The notes under the pieces: model-generated
What the model saw: only the letters and a program-made list of their open reading frames with translations
Databases searched by the model: none
Told to the model about the DNA's origin: nothing
Origin: Marinospirillum alkalitolerans
Lineage (GTDB): Bacteria; Pseudomonadota; Gammaproteobacteria; Pseudomonadales; Halomonadaceae
NCBI RefSeq assembly: GCF_045055655.1
Contig: NZ_JBANFI010000007.1
Coordinates: 1 to 64,000 of the forward strand
Direction of reading: 5' to 3'
DNA length: 64,000 bases
Translations under genes and position numbers: made by a program
Shown: positions 35,395 through 43,568 of the stretch, piece after piece
Layout of the letters: each line of letters opens with the position of its first letter
Position numbering within the stretch: position 1 is the first letter of the stretch

Positions 35395-35928
35395 ATGGAC
35401 CGTCAATTTATGACACTCGGCTTCTATGCGGGTTTCGATCAATTTTTTAAGCCAACCTATGACATTCTGAATTACGAAAAAGAAAAAGTCTTTGGTGATA
35501 CAAAGCTGATCAAGCAGTTGCTGAGTGATAAGGTCATGAAAAGTGAGAATGACCTTGAAAATCTTGCGCTCTACTTACAAGAGCAGCAGGTTTTGCATCC
35601 TTCAGGACATCTGATCGCCGGCATCGTTTTTGATCGTGCTTTGCGAGAAAAGGTATTGATTGAAATTCCTGTGCGCGAGGATGAAAAACGCTTTGCGCTG
35701 GCGTGGAGCACGGTACACAAGCTAGAAACCGTCAAGGGTGGGCTCAAGCGCACAGTGAAGCTACCCATCGGTGTTTTTGATGCAGGGACGCCGTTGCGCA
35801 CGATTATTCTGGGCCTGATCCCCGCCTTTCCGCAGTTTGATATTGAGCTGGCCTTGCAAGAAGGCGTGAACAAGATGCTGGTGATGCGCCGTGAGCAGCA
35901 GCTCAAGGATGCGGCCCCGAGCGCCTAG
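35395..35928 (+). CDS. Conserved-looking protein of unknown function, 177 residues
   Basis: I do not recognise this family. ATG 35395 lies 6 nt after GGAGGA, a good start. The frame is open 16 codons further back only through a TTG. There is no signal peptide or membrane helix. The sequence is mixed charge and looks globular, starting MDRQFMTLGFYAGFDQFFKP, with a helical segment (about 31-65) followed by strand-rich sequence (70-130) and a hydrophobic stretch near 133-145 (LRTIILGLIPAFP). It converges on the cyclic-nucleotide-binding gene with only 6 bp between the stops. Codon use matches neighbours, so it looks native. Confidence 0.75.
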   Translation: MDRQFMTLGFYAGFDQFFKPTYDILNYEKEKVFGDTKLIKQLLSDKVMKSENDLENLALYLQEQQVLHPSGHLIAGIVFDRALREKVLIEIPVREDEKRFALAWSTVHKLETVKGGLKRTVKLPIGVFDAGTPLRTIILGLIPAFPQFDIELALQEGVNKMLVMRREQQLKDAAPSA

Positions 35929-35934
35929 CCTTCT

Positions 35935-36426
35935 CTAGCTGGTTTGAGGCTGTGGCGATACCAGCTGGTTCTCACTAAGTTTCAGATTCTGTTCTTGGAT
36001 ACGTTGGATCAGCTTATCTATCAGCTGGTCTTTGAGCTTTTCACGCGTGATTGGCGATAAGTTCTTCAGTGCCTGACGGCTGCAACGAAACAGAATGCTT
36101 TGCTCTAATACGACAACACTGCTGGTGCGCGGCATCTCTTTAAGAAAGCCCATTTCACCAATAATCTCCCCTGCGTGTAGCTGGGCCAAGGCCACTTGCT
36201 CTCCAGCTTCATTACGTCGTCTGACTTCCAGCAGGCCGCTTAAGGGCACATAGAGTGTGGTGTCGAGGGTGTCTTGTTGAATGATGGTTTCGCCAGGTTC
36301 GGCTATCACCAGCATGCCTTTGCCTTCAACTAATAGCAGCTTTTCATTGGCATCAAAACCGTCAAAAAATGCTACGCGATCAAGCAGCTGGATCATTTTA
36401 TGGCGCAGAGTCGCAATTTGTTTCAT
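35935..36426 (-). CDS. Cyclic nucleotide-binding domain protein (no DNA-binding domain)
   Basis: The 163-residue protein carries one cNMP-binding beta-roll (about residues 15-130). Its hallmark phosphate-binding cassette reads HAGEIIGEMGFLKEMPRTSS, close to the GE..L/F....R.AS/T pattern, so it could bind cAMP or a related nucleotide. No winged helix follows, only a helical tail (133-155). It therefore differs from Crp/Fnr regulators and may act by protein contact. ATG 36426 follows GGGAGG. It lies between the unknown gene and a c-di-GMP enzyme gene on the same strand (80 bp upstream). Confidence 0.8.
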   Translation of the reverse strand: MKQIATLRHKMIQLLDRVAFFDGFDANEKLLLVEGKGMLVIAEPGETIIQQDTLDTTLYVPLSGLLEVRRRNEAGEQVALAQLHAGEIIGEMGFLKEMPRTSSVVVLEQSILFRCSRQALKNLSPITREKLKDQLIDKLIQRIQEQNLKLSENQLVSPQPQTS

Positions 36427-36506
36427 ATCACTGTCCTCCCATGAGTTCTTTCATCCTAGCAGCAGAGAAGAGATCGAGGGTCTTTTTATAGGCCCTGTGA
36501 CGCCAT

Positions 36507-38819
36507 TCACTGTTGATCGGTTTGATATCGATCCAAAAAGACCTGCGCAGGCTGAGGTTGTCCATACAAGTAACCCTGATGGTGGGTGCAGCCGACGCTG
36601 AGCAGGAATTCCCTTTGTTCGGGAGTTTCCACCCCTTCGGCGACCACCTGGAGTTCGAGATGCTGGGCCACGGCCATCATGGTTTCGACTAGCAGGGCAT
36701 CGCTCGAATCCTGCGGCAGGCCGCGCACGAAGGAGCGATCAATTTTCAGCTCATTAATTGGTAGCTTCTTCAAATAAGAAAGAGAGGAATAGCCTGTGCC
36801 AAAGTCATCGATCGAGAAGCGGATGCCAAGCTTTTGCAGCTCCAGCATGCGCTCTGATGATTGCTGGAAATCGGTAATCAGCAAACCCTCTGTGACTTCT
36901 AGAGTGAGGCGCTCGGGATTGGCTTGAGACGCCGCCAGTCTGGATTGAATTCGCGCGACAAAATCTGGGTTACGGAATTCACGTGGGCTGATGTTAACGG
37001 CAAACTCCAACTCTGGATAGCGCACAGCCAGCGCAAGTGTTTGCTGGAGTACCCAATCGCCGAGCTGAAGGATCAGCCCGGTTTCTTCGGCCAGCGGAAT
37101 GAAGACATCGGGTGGAATCAGCCCCTTCTCGGGATGCGCCCAACGCAGCAAGGATTCGCAGCCATAGATCTGCCCTTGTGCGTTATTTTTAGGTTGCAGA
37201 TAAAGGCGCAGCTGGTCGAGTTCGAGCGCCTTGCGTAGCTCACCCTCAAGCAAAAAGCGATCTTCAACCTGATGCTGCATGCTGGGATGGAAGCGCTTCC
37301 ACAGGCCGCGCCCTGCTTCTTTAGCCGCGTAGAGAGCAATGTCAGCCTCTTTGATCAGTTCATTCAGGCCGCGATCAAATGCTGAGCATAGCGTTAGCCC
37401 TAGGCTGTTACCAATCAGATATTCGGCCTGATCAATAATAAAGGGGCGTTCCAGTTCTCGATGCAGGTGCTCAATGCGTTGTTCAAGCTGTGGCCGGGCT
37501 GTTTCCTCTGGGCCATCCTCTGTCAGCAAAAGAACATATTCATCGCCACCAAAACGAGCGAGCCGATCGCGCGATTGAAGCTGGGCCTGTAAGCGTTCGG
37601 CCACGGCGATCAGCAGTCGATCGCCATGTGTATGCCCTAAGGCATCGTTGATATTCTTGAAGTGATCCAGATCGATAATCGCCAGCCCAAGCAGGCTTTG
37701 CTGTGGAGGCAGCTGTTGGCAGAGCTGGATAAACTGCTCATGCAGCAAGAAACGATTTGGCAAATGAGTCAGTGGATCATAATAGGCCAGTTGGCGAATG
37801 CGTTCTTCATGGGCGTGGCGCTCGGTCAAATCACGACTGATACCCAGAACACCGACAAAATCCTCTCCTTGGCTGATCAGGGGCGCTTTAATCTTATCTA
37901 AGAGTTTGCGCTGCCCATTAGGGAAGCGAGTCCATTCTTCATGACGCAGTGGGCGCTGGTTGGCAAGCACTTGCAGGTCAGAAAGATGGAATGCCTTCGC
38001 TTGCTGAGCATCAAAAAGCTCAAAATCGGTGCTCCCCACTATGTCCTTGGCAGGCTTGCCGACAAACTCTGCAAAGCGGGCATTGGCGCCAAGATAAACA
38101 CCCGCTTTGTTTTTGAAGAAAATCAAATCAGGAATTGAATTCAGTAGCCCTTCAAGAATGGCGGTTTTTTCTTGCAACTTCTTTTGTGCGCGGCGTCTTT
38201 GACTGATGTTCCATACCAGCAGTGCAATCACCAGCAGCTGGATCGCAAAGGCCAGCCACATCAGCTGCAGATGCTGCTGTTTACTGCTCAATAGATGTTG
38301 ATAGCGCTGCTCTGCCAAGGTCTCCAAACGACTGGTGTAATCTAACAGCTGGGCATCAACCAGTTGACGACCACTGATGTCGATAATGACGGAAAACAAG
38401 AGCTGTTCGCCGTCATCGCTGAGGAGCGGCCAAGAGTAGACTTCGACGGTGCGAATCTCACCCGAGCTGAGTCGATGGGGAAAGATAAAGTAATTGCGGT
38501 TTTCTGTTCGAGCCAGTTCACGCTCGATATCGACATCGGCTGGATCCAGTGCATTGATCTGCTGGATACGCATCTGCTGGAGCTGCTCAACAGAATAGCC
38601 ATAAAAACGGGCGGCCGCACGGTTCGCTGCGCGTATCTCTCCGCTGGCTGGATCGATGACCAGCATCACTGCACCGTATTCTTCAAAGAAGCGCTCTGGC
38701 AATTGAGAGGCAAAGCTAAAACTAGCAGCCTGCACCCATAACCCAAGAGAAAAAAGGCAAGCAGCAATCAGCAACCAAGGGGCAAGAGGACGGCGCGACC
38801 AGCGCTGAAATAGACGCAT
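36507..38819 (-). CDS. Membrane PAS-PAS-GGDEF-EAL protein (c-di-GMP synthesis/degradation)
   Basis: A 770-residue sensor and c-di-GMP enzyme. It has two membrane helices (about 13-32 and 186-205), with a first PAS domain between them (45-150, probably periplasmic). A second, cytoplasmic PAS follows (217-335), then GGDEF (340-505) and EAL (515-765). The active-site loop reads RFGGDEY, a tolerated variant of GGDEF. The EAL motif reads ESL (CESLLRW), with the metal-binding Glu kept. The later IDDFGTGYSS and ELKIDRSFV motifs are intact. Both activities are possible. The ATG directly abuts the stop of the upstream SUI1 gene (TAGATG), with GGAGG inside that gene. Confidence 0.92.
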   Translation of the reverse strand: MRLFQRWSRRPLAPWLLIAACLFSLGLWVQAASFSFASQLPERFFEEYGAVMLVIDPASGEIRAANRAAARFYGYSVEQLQQMRIQQINALDPADVDIERELARTENRNYFIFPHRLSSGEIRTVEVYSWPLLSDDGEQLLFSVIIDISGRQLVDAQLLDYTSRLETLAEQRYQHLLSSKQQHLQLMWLAFAIQLLVIALLVWNISQRRRAQKKLQEKTAILEGLLNSIPDLIFFKNKAGVYLGANARFAEFVGKPAKDIVGSTDFELFDAQQAKAFHLSDLQVLANQRPLRHEEWTRFPNGQRKLLDKIKAPLISQGEDFVGVLGISRDLTERHAHEERIRQLAYYDPLTHLPNRFLLHEQFIQLCQQLPPQQSLLGLAIIDLDHFKNINDALGHTHGDRLLIAVAERLQAQLQSRDRLARFGGDEYVLLLTEDGPEETARPQLEQRIEHLHRELERPFIIDQAEYLIGNSLGLTLCSAFDRGLNELIKEADIALYAAKEAGRGLWKRFHPSMQHQVEDRFLLEGELRKALELDQLRLYLQPKNNAQGQIYGCESLLRWAHPEKGLIPPDVFIPLAEETGLILQLGDWVLQQTLALAVRYPELEFAVNISPREFRNPDFVARIQSRLAASQANPERLTLEVTEGLLITDFQQSSERMLELQKLGIRFSIDDFGTGYSSLSYLKKLPINELKIDRSFVRGLPQDSSDALLVETMMAVAQHLELQVVAEGVETPEQREFLLSVGCTHHQGYLYGQPQPAQVFLDRYQTDQQ

Positions 38820-39194
38820 CTAGCCTCCGACGCGCTTGATACGATAGCCTTTCTTTTCTAGATAGGCTTGGAGCTTATCGCGCTGATCGCCTTGAATCTC
38901 GATAGCGCGTTCTTTGATGGCACCACCTGTGCCACAAAATTTCTTCAATTCAGCCGCGAGCTTCTTTAATTCCTCCAAGGGAAGGGGAATGTCATAGAGT
39001 GCGGTGACGCCCTTGCCCTTGCGGCCTGCCGTTTCCTTACGCATACGGATGGTGCCAGAGAGTCCTGCCAAATAGGCTGCTTCTTCTTGTGTGGCACATT
39101 GGCAAGCTTGAAGAGCTTGTGTGCACTCAGGGCATACTTGACCTTGGTCTGTGGAGTACACCAGACGACTGAGTTGATCTTGCAGAGACGGCAT
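38820..39194 (-). CDS. YciH/SUI1 family translation factor
   Basis: This 124-residue protein carries the SUI1 (eIF1-like) fold in its C-terminal part: VTALYDIPLPLEELKKLAAE, then KFCGTGGAIKERAIEIQGD and GYRIKRVGG. E. coli YciH acts in start-codon selection under stress. The N terminus holds a Cys cluster (CPECTQALQACQC near residues 20-35) that could bind metal. The start is set at ATG 39194 (MPSLQDQLSRLVYS), because the longer frame adds 34 residues foreign to the family. Its stop touches the start of the downstream c-di-GMP enzyme, so the two are likely coupled. Confidence 0.88.
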   Translation of the reverse strand: MPSLQDQLSRLVYSTDQGQVCPECTQALQACQCATQEEAAYLAGLSGTIRMRKETAGRKGKGVTALYDIPLPLEELKKLAAELKKFCGTGGAIKERAIEIQGDQRDKLQAYLEKKGYRIKRVGG

Positions 39195-39287
39195 AAAAAA
39201 GGAAACCTCAAAAAGCTGGCTTAATGCGCCATAAAAAAATAACATTTCGTTGCAAGGGTTTTCTATCATAACTTTGAGAGAGAGAAG

Positions 39288-40190
39288 ATGCGACATCTAG
39301 TTATTGGCCTCGCCACCACGAGCCTACTGTTGTTGAATACGCTGGTGGGGATTCTGCCAATGATGGTTTTTGCTTTGTGTAAGCTGTTGATTCCTATCAA
39401 GCCAGTGCAGCACTTTTGTTTTGAAGCTGTGCGTTGGATTGCCAGCAACTGGGCCAGTATCAATGCGTTGATTTTTGGCTGGCTGACCCCTGTGCAATGG
39501 GAGGTCCGTGGCCAGCAGGATTTGCGCCGCGATCACTCCTTACTGGTGGTCTCGAATCATCAATCCTGGGTGGATATTCCGGCATTGATGGCCGCGATTC
39601 ATGGTAAAGCGCCATTTTTCACCTTCTTTTTAAAGCGTGAACTGATTTGGGTGCCACTGTTGGGCTTGGCCTGGTGGGCGCTGGAATACCCCTTTATGCG
39701 CCGCTTTAGTGCCGAGCAGCTGCGTCGTCGCCCAGAGTTAAAAGGCAAGGATTTAGAGATCACCCAAAAAGCCTGCCAGCGTTTGCAGGGGCGGCCTGTT
39801 TCTCTAGTGAACTATCTTGAAGGCACACGCTTTACACCAGCTAAAAAAGAACAGCAGGGCTCTCCCTACCGTTATCTGCTCAAACCCAAATCAGGCGGCA
39901 TGGCATTTACCTTAAAGGCGATGGGGCGTCAGCTCACTCGTTTGCTTGATGTCACCGTCGTCTATACCAGTGCCACGCCGCCGACTTTTTGGGCCTTGCT
40001 CAGTGGTCAGGTAAAGCGGGTGATCATAGATTTGCGTGAGCGGGATATTCCACAGCAGTGGTTAGAGGGAGACTATCAACAAGATCCGCAGTTTCGTGCT
40101 GATTTTCAAGCCTGGGTGAATCAACTCTGGGCCGATAAAGATCAGCTCATTGCACAGATTCGTGAACAGGAGGGCTGTGACTCAGCCTAG
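39288..40190 (+). CDS. 1-acylglycerol-3-phosphate acyltransferase-like membrane protein (YihG type)
   Basis: A 300-residue PlsC-superfamily acyltransferase. It has N-terminal membrane helices (about 6-32), the catalytic NHX4D motif NHQSWVD, FLKREL, then EGTRFTPAKK and LKPKSGG, which are typical of the YihG/YihG-like branch. It is expected to acylate lysophosphatidate or another lysophospholipid. The TAG stop is immediately followed by the GTG/ATG start region of the next gene, so it is the first gene of a three-gene unit with the soluble GGDEF-EAL protein and the truncated globin. Confidence 0.85.
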   Translation: MRHLVIGLATTSLLLLNTLVGILPMMVFALCKLLIPIKPVQHFCFEAVRWIASNWASINALIFGWLTPVQWEVRGQQDLRRDHSLLVVSNHQSWVDIPALMAAIHGKAPFFTFFLKRELIWVPLLGLAWWALEYPFMRRFSAEQLRRRPELKGKDLEITQKACQRLQGRPVSLVNYLEGTRFTPAKKEQQGSPYRYLLKPKSGGMAFTLKAMGRQLTRLLDVTVVYTSATPPTFWALLSGQVKRVIIDLRERDIPQQWLEGDYQQDPQFRADFQAWVNQLWADKDQLIAQIREQEGCDSA

Positions 40191-40199
40191 GTGAAGAAA

Positions 40200-41954
40200 A
40201 TGGACTTACAGACACAGGCGGTCAGCGCATTGAGCCGATTGAACGGCCCTTTGCTGGCCCCCTTGATGAGAAGGATACGCCATGCGCTGGTGGTGATGAA
40301 CGACCAGCGCGAAGTCTTGTATGTCAATCCAGCTTATGAGCGGCTGACTGGCCAGACGCTACAGCAGCTAGGTGGTACGCCTTTTTCGCTGAATCTACAG
40401 GCTAAGAACAATCTACGCCTTCAGCAGCAGATAGAAGAAGCGCTGGCGCAGTATGGAACTTGGGAAGGTAAGGTCTGGGATTATCGCCGCGATGGCACCG
40501 CCTACCTGCAGCAGGTGAGTATCGAGGCCGTGTACGATGATCAGGGCGCACTGATGAACTATTTGTTCTTATTCAGTGATCTGAATGAACAAGGTATCGC
40601 GACTGCTGAATTAGAGCGCCTGACCCACTATGATCCGCTCACTGAATTGCCGAATCGCATGTTGTTTCGTAATCGGCTTGGTCATGAGTTTAATATCTCC
40701 AATCGTCATCAGACCCGTACTGGTTTGATTTTGCTGAATCTGGATCGCTTTAAAGTGATCAATGATGCCTTTGGTTTTGCAGCGGGTGATCAGTTGTTGA
40801 TCGAAATTGCCCAGCGCTTACAAGGAGGTATCCGCCGCACAGATTTGCTGGCGCGTCAGGAACAGCGTCAAGAACGCGATGCGGATTTAATCTCGCGTAT
40901 GGGCGGGGATGATTTCTCTTTTGTATTAAGTGAGCTGCGTAAACCGGATGACGCGGCCATCGTCGCAGAGCGTTTATTGGGTACGCTTGAAGCCCCCTTT
41001 TATATTGGCGATGAAGAGATCTATGTCTCAGCCAGTTTGGGTTTGGCTGTCTATCCAGACAATGCCCATACAGAAGATGGCTTGTTGCAGTGTGCAGAAA
41101 CTGCTTTAAAGCGTGTTAAGCGTGAAGGCCGAGGTGGCTATCGCTTCTTCTCCGAGGATTTGAATATCGCCAGCGCCAAGCGGGTACGCCTAGAAGCCAA
41201 GATGCGCCATGCCATTTTGCATCAGGAGTTCCAGCTGTATTATCAGGCCAAGCAGGATCTGCAAACAGGTCAGCTGGTCGGCGTGGAGGCCTTGATTCGC
41301 TGGCCGACTCCCGAGGGCATGATTTTACCGCAGGAGTTTATTCCTCTGGCTGAGGATACAGGGCTTATCAATCCGATTGGGCGCTGGATTTTATTTCAAG
41401 CGCTCAAGGATAGCGTCAAGATGAGCCAGGCCTTAGGCTATCCGCTCACCATCGCTGTCAATCTCTCGATGCGCCAGTTTCAGCGCCCAGGGCTGGTGGA
41501 GCTGGTGGCCGAGGCTTTACAGGTCACAGGGATCGATCCCCAGCTGGTGGAGCTTGAAATCACCGAAAGCATGGTCGTCGACAAGGTCGATGAGGCCATA
41601 GCGACCATGCAGGCCTTGCGTGATCTGGGCGTGGAGCTGGCTATTGATGACTTTGGCACTGGCTATTCTTCGATGGCCTATTTGAAGAACTTCCCCGTCA
41701 ATACGTTAAAAATCGATCAGTCTTTTGTGCGTGATCTGCACGGCGAGGCCTGCAATACCAGTATTATTACTGCGGTGATTGGCTTGGGGCGGGGCTTGGG
41801 GATGCAGGTGGTGGCCGAAGGCGTTGAAAACCAGCAGCAAAGAGACCTGTTGCAACAGGTAGGCTGTCATCTGGGTCAAGGCTATTTTATCGGCTACCCC
41901 TTGCCTTTAAAGATTTTATTGGAGCAATGGCAGCATGCAGAATCCACCGATTAA
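40200..41954 (+). CDS. Soluble PAS-GGDEF-EAL protein with GGDDF variant
   Basis: About 584 residues. PAS domain (about 25-130), GGDEF domain (140-320) and EAL domain (330-580). There are no membrane helices. The cyclase motif reads RMGGDDFSFV, with Asp replacing the Glu of GGDEF. A charged insertion (RQEQRQERDADLI) precedes it, so cyclase activity may be weak and the domain may sense GTP. The EAL side is complete: VGVEALIRW, ITESMV, IDDFGTGYSS and TLKIDQSFV, so phosphodiesterase activity is likely. ATG 40200 (5 nt after AGGTGA) is preferred over GTG 40191. The 3' end overlaps the globin gene by 20 bp. Confidence 0.9.
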   Translation: MDLQTQAVSALSRLNGPLLAPLMRRIRHALVVMNDQREVLYVNPAYERLTGQTLQQLGGTPFSLNLQAKNNLRLQQQIEEALAQYGTWEGKVWDYRRDGTAYLQQVSIEAVYDDQGALMNYLFLFSDLNEQGIATAELERLTHYDPLTELPNRMLFRNRLGHEFNISNRHQTRTGLILLNLDRFKVINDAFGFAAGDQLLIEIAQRLQGGIRRTDLLARQEQRQERDADLISRMGGDDFSFVLSELRKPDDAAIVAERLLGTLEAPFYIGDEEIYVSASLGLAVYPDNAHTEDGLLQCAETALKRVKREGRGGYRFFSEDLNIASAKRVRLEAKMRHAILHQEFQLYYQAKQDLQTGQLVGVEALIRWPTPEGMILPQEFIPLAEDTGLINPIGRWILFQALKDSVKMSQALGYPLTIAVNLSMRQFQRPGLVELVAEALQVTGIDPQLVELEITESMVVDKVDEAIATMQALRDLGVELAIDDFGTGYSSMAYLKNFPVNTLKIDQSFVRDLHGEACNTSIITAVIGLGRGLGMQVVAEGVENQQQRDLLQQVGCHLGQGYFIGYPLPLKILLEQWQHAESTD

Positions 41955-42366
41955 AGATCCGCTCAGTGGTCGCTTTTTTGGCGAAGAAGACACTTCCTAT
42001 CAGGCCGCAGGTGGACAAGAAGGCCTTGCGCGTCTTTGTGCTGCTTTTTATCGGGTGATGGAGACAGATCCCCAGGCTGCCACGATTCGTGCCATGCATC
42101 GTGAGGATTTGAGTGAATCCATTGATAAGCTCACTTGGTTCCTCTGCGGCTGGTTAGGCGGCCCGATAAGTTATCGTGATCGCTATGGACCGATTAACAT
42201 CCCCAAGGCGCATGCTCATTTGGATATAGGGCCTGCCGAGCGGGATGCCTGGCTCAGCTGTATGCAGCAGGCTTTGGATCAGCAGGATTACACCCCGGAG
42301 TTCAAACGCTATCTGATGGCGAGCCTATGGCGGCCTGCTGATTTTAGCCGAACGCGCGATGCTTGA
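41935..42366 (+). CDS. Group II truncated hemoglobin
   Basis: A 143-residue protein with the 2/2 globin pattern. GGQEGLARLCAAFYRVM is helix A-B with B10 Tyr, followed by DKLTWFLCGWLGGP (helix E). HAHLDIG holds the proximal His, and RDAWLSCM carries the G8 Trp of group II. Such globins bind O2 or NO and often act in NO or redox handling. The 20-bp overlap with the GGDEF-EAL gene implies translational coupling and suggests that gas binding and c-di-GMP turnover are expressed together. Confidence 0.9.
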   Translation: MQNPPIKDPLSGRFFGEEDTSYQAAGGQEGLARLCAAFYRVMETDPQAATIRAMHREDLSESIDKLTWFLCGWLGGPISYRDRYGPINIPKAHAHLDIGPAERDAWLSCMQQALDQQDYTPEFKRYLMASLWRPADFSRTRDA

Positions 42367-42414
42367 TCTTCGTATCAGAACAGCCTGAACGGGGCGAGAT
42401 GTATGGCCCATAAT

Positions 42415-42454
42415 AAAAAAGCCGACGCACTATAAAACTATGCGTCGGCTTTTT
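42415..42454. terminator. Bidirectional terminator between the globin and fba genes
   Basis: AAAAAGCCGACGCA and TGCGTCGGCTTTTT form a 14-bp stem with an 11-nt loop, with T-runs in both directions. It serves the globin gene on the + strand and fba on the - strand. Confidence 0.93.
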
Positions 42455-42464
42455 GCATTCCAGC

Positions 42465-43529
42465 TTACTGGACTTGAGGGACCAGCTCACCACGCAGATA
42501 ACGCTCTGCCATGTCATCCAGGCTGAGCGCACGGATTTTGCTGGCATGGCCTGCGGTGCCAAAAGCTTCATAGCGGGCAATACAAATATCGGTCATGGCT
42601 TTTTGTGAGGCCTTCAGGTATTTGCGTGGGTCAAATTCACTGGGGTTTTGTGCCAGGAACTGACGCACAGCACCGGTGGAAGCAAGGCGTAAGTCTGTAT
42701 CGATATTGACTTTGCGCACACCATACTTGATGCCTTCCACGATCTCTTCTACAGGCACGCCATAGGTTTCTGGCATCTGGCCGCCAAACTGGTTGATCAC
42801 TTCAAGCCACTCCTGCGGCACAGAAGAAGAACCATGCATGACTAAGTGGGTGTTGGGGATGCGCGCATGGATCGCCTTGATCTGGCTGATGGCCAGAATA
42901 TCGCCAGTGGGTGGCTTGGTGAACTTGTAAGCACCGTGGCTGGTACCGATCGCAATCGCCAGCGCATCAACACCTGTTTTCTTCACAAAGTCAGCGGCTT
43001 CTTCTGGATCGGTCAGCATCTGGTCGTGTGACAGGATGCCTTCGGCCCCGATACCATCTTCTTCACCCGCTTGGCCGGTTTCTAGGCTACCTAGGCAGCC
43101 CAGTTCACCCTCGACCGAGACACCACAGGCATGCGCCATTTCAACCGTGCGGCGGGTGACTTCGACATTGTAGTCGTAGTCGGCTGGGGTTTTGCCGTCT
43201 TCACGCAAGGAGCCATCCATCATCACCGAGCTGAAACCCAGTTGGATCGAGCGTTGGCAGACGCTGGGGCTGGTGCCATGATCCTGGTGCATACACACAG
43301 GAATATGAGGAAACTCTTCAATCGCGGCCAGAATCAGGTGGCGCAAGAAGGGCGCACCGGCATACTTGCGCGCACCGGCTGAGGCTTGCACGATCACGGG
43401 GGAGTCAGTGCGATTGGCGGCTTCCATAATAGCGCGCATTTGTTCGAGGTTGTTGACGTTAAACGCCGGCACGCCATAGCCGTATTCGGCAGCATGGTCG
43501 AGCATCTGGCGCAGAGTGATTAAAGCCAT
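42465..43529 (-). CDS. fba: Class II fructose-bisphosphate aldolase
   Basis: It cleaves fructose 1,6-bisphosphate to DHAP and GAP (or condenses them in gluconeogenesis) with a zinc ion. The 354-residue protein has MHQDHG with a zinc-binding His and FSSVMMDGSLREDGKTPADY. The strand NTHLVMHGSSSVP and the glycine-rich KVNIDTDLRLAS phosphate site follow. It is the long (CbbA-type) class II form found in pseudomonads. ATG 43529 follows AAGGAA. The order epd-pgk-fba is conserved in gammaproteobacteria. Confidence 0.96.
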   Translation of the reverse strand: MALITLRQMLDHAAEYGYGVPAFNVNNLEQMRAIMEAANRTDSPVIVQASAGARKYAGAPFLRHLILAAIEEFPHIPVCMHQDHGTSPSVCQRSIQLGFSSVMMDGSLREDGKTPADYDYNVEVTRRTVEMAHACGVSVEGELGCLGSLETGQAGEEDGIGAEGILSHDQMLTDPEEAADFVKKTGVDALAIAIGTSHGAYKFTKPPTGDILAISQIKAIHARIPNTHLVMHGSSSVPQEWLEVINQFGGQMPETYGVPVEEIVEGIKYGVRKVNIDTDLRLASTGAVRQFLAQNPSEFDPRKYLKASQKAMTDICIARYEAFGTAGHASKIRALSLDDMAERYLRGELVPQVQ

Positions 43530-43568
43530 AAAAATATTCCTTTCTTAGAGGGCAGACTGCCCGAGCCG

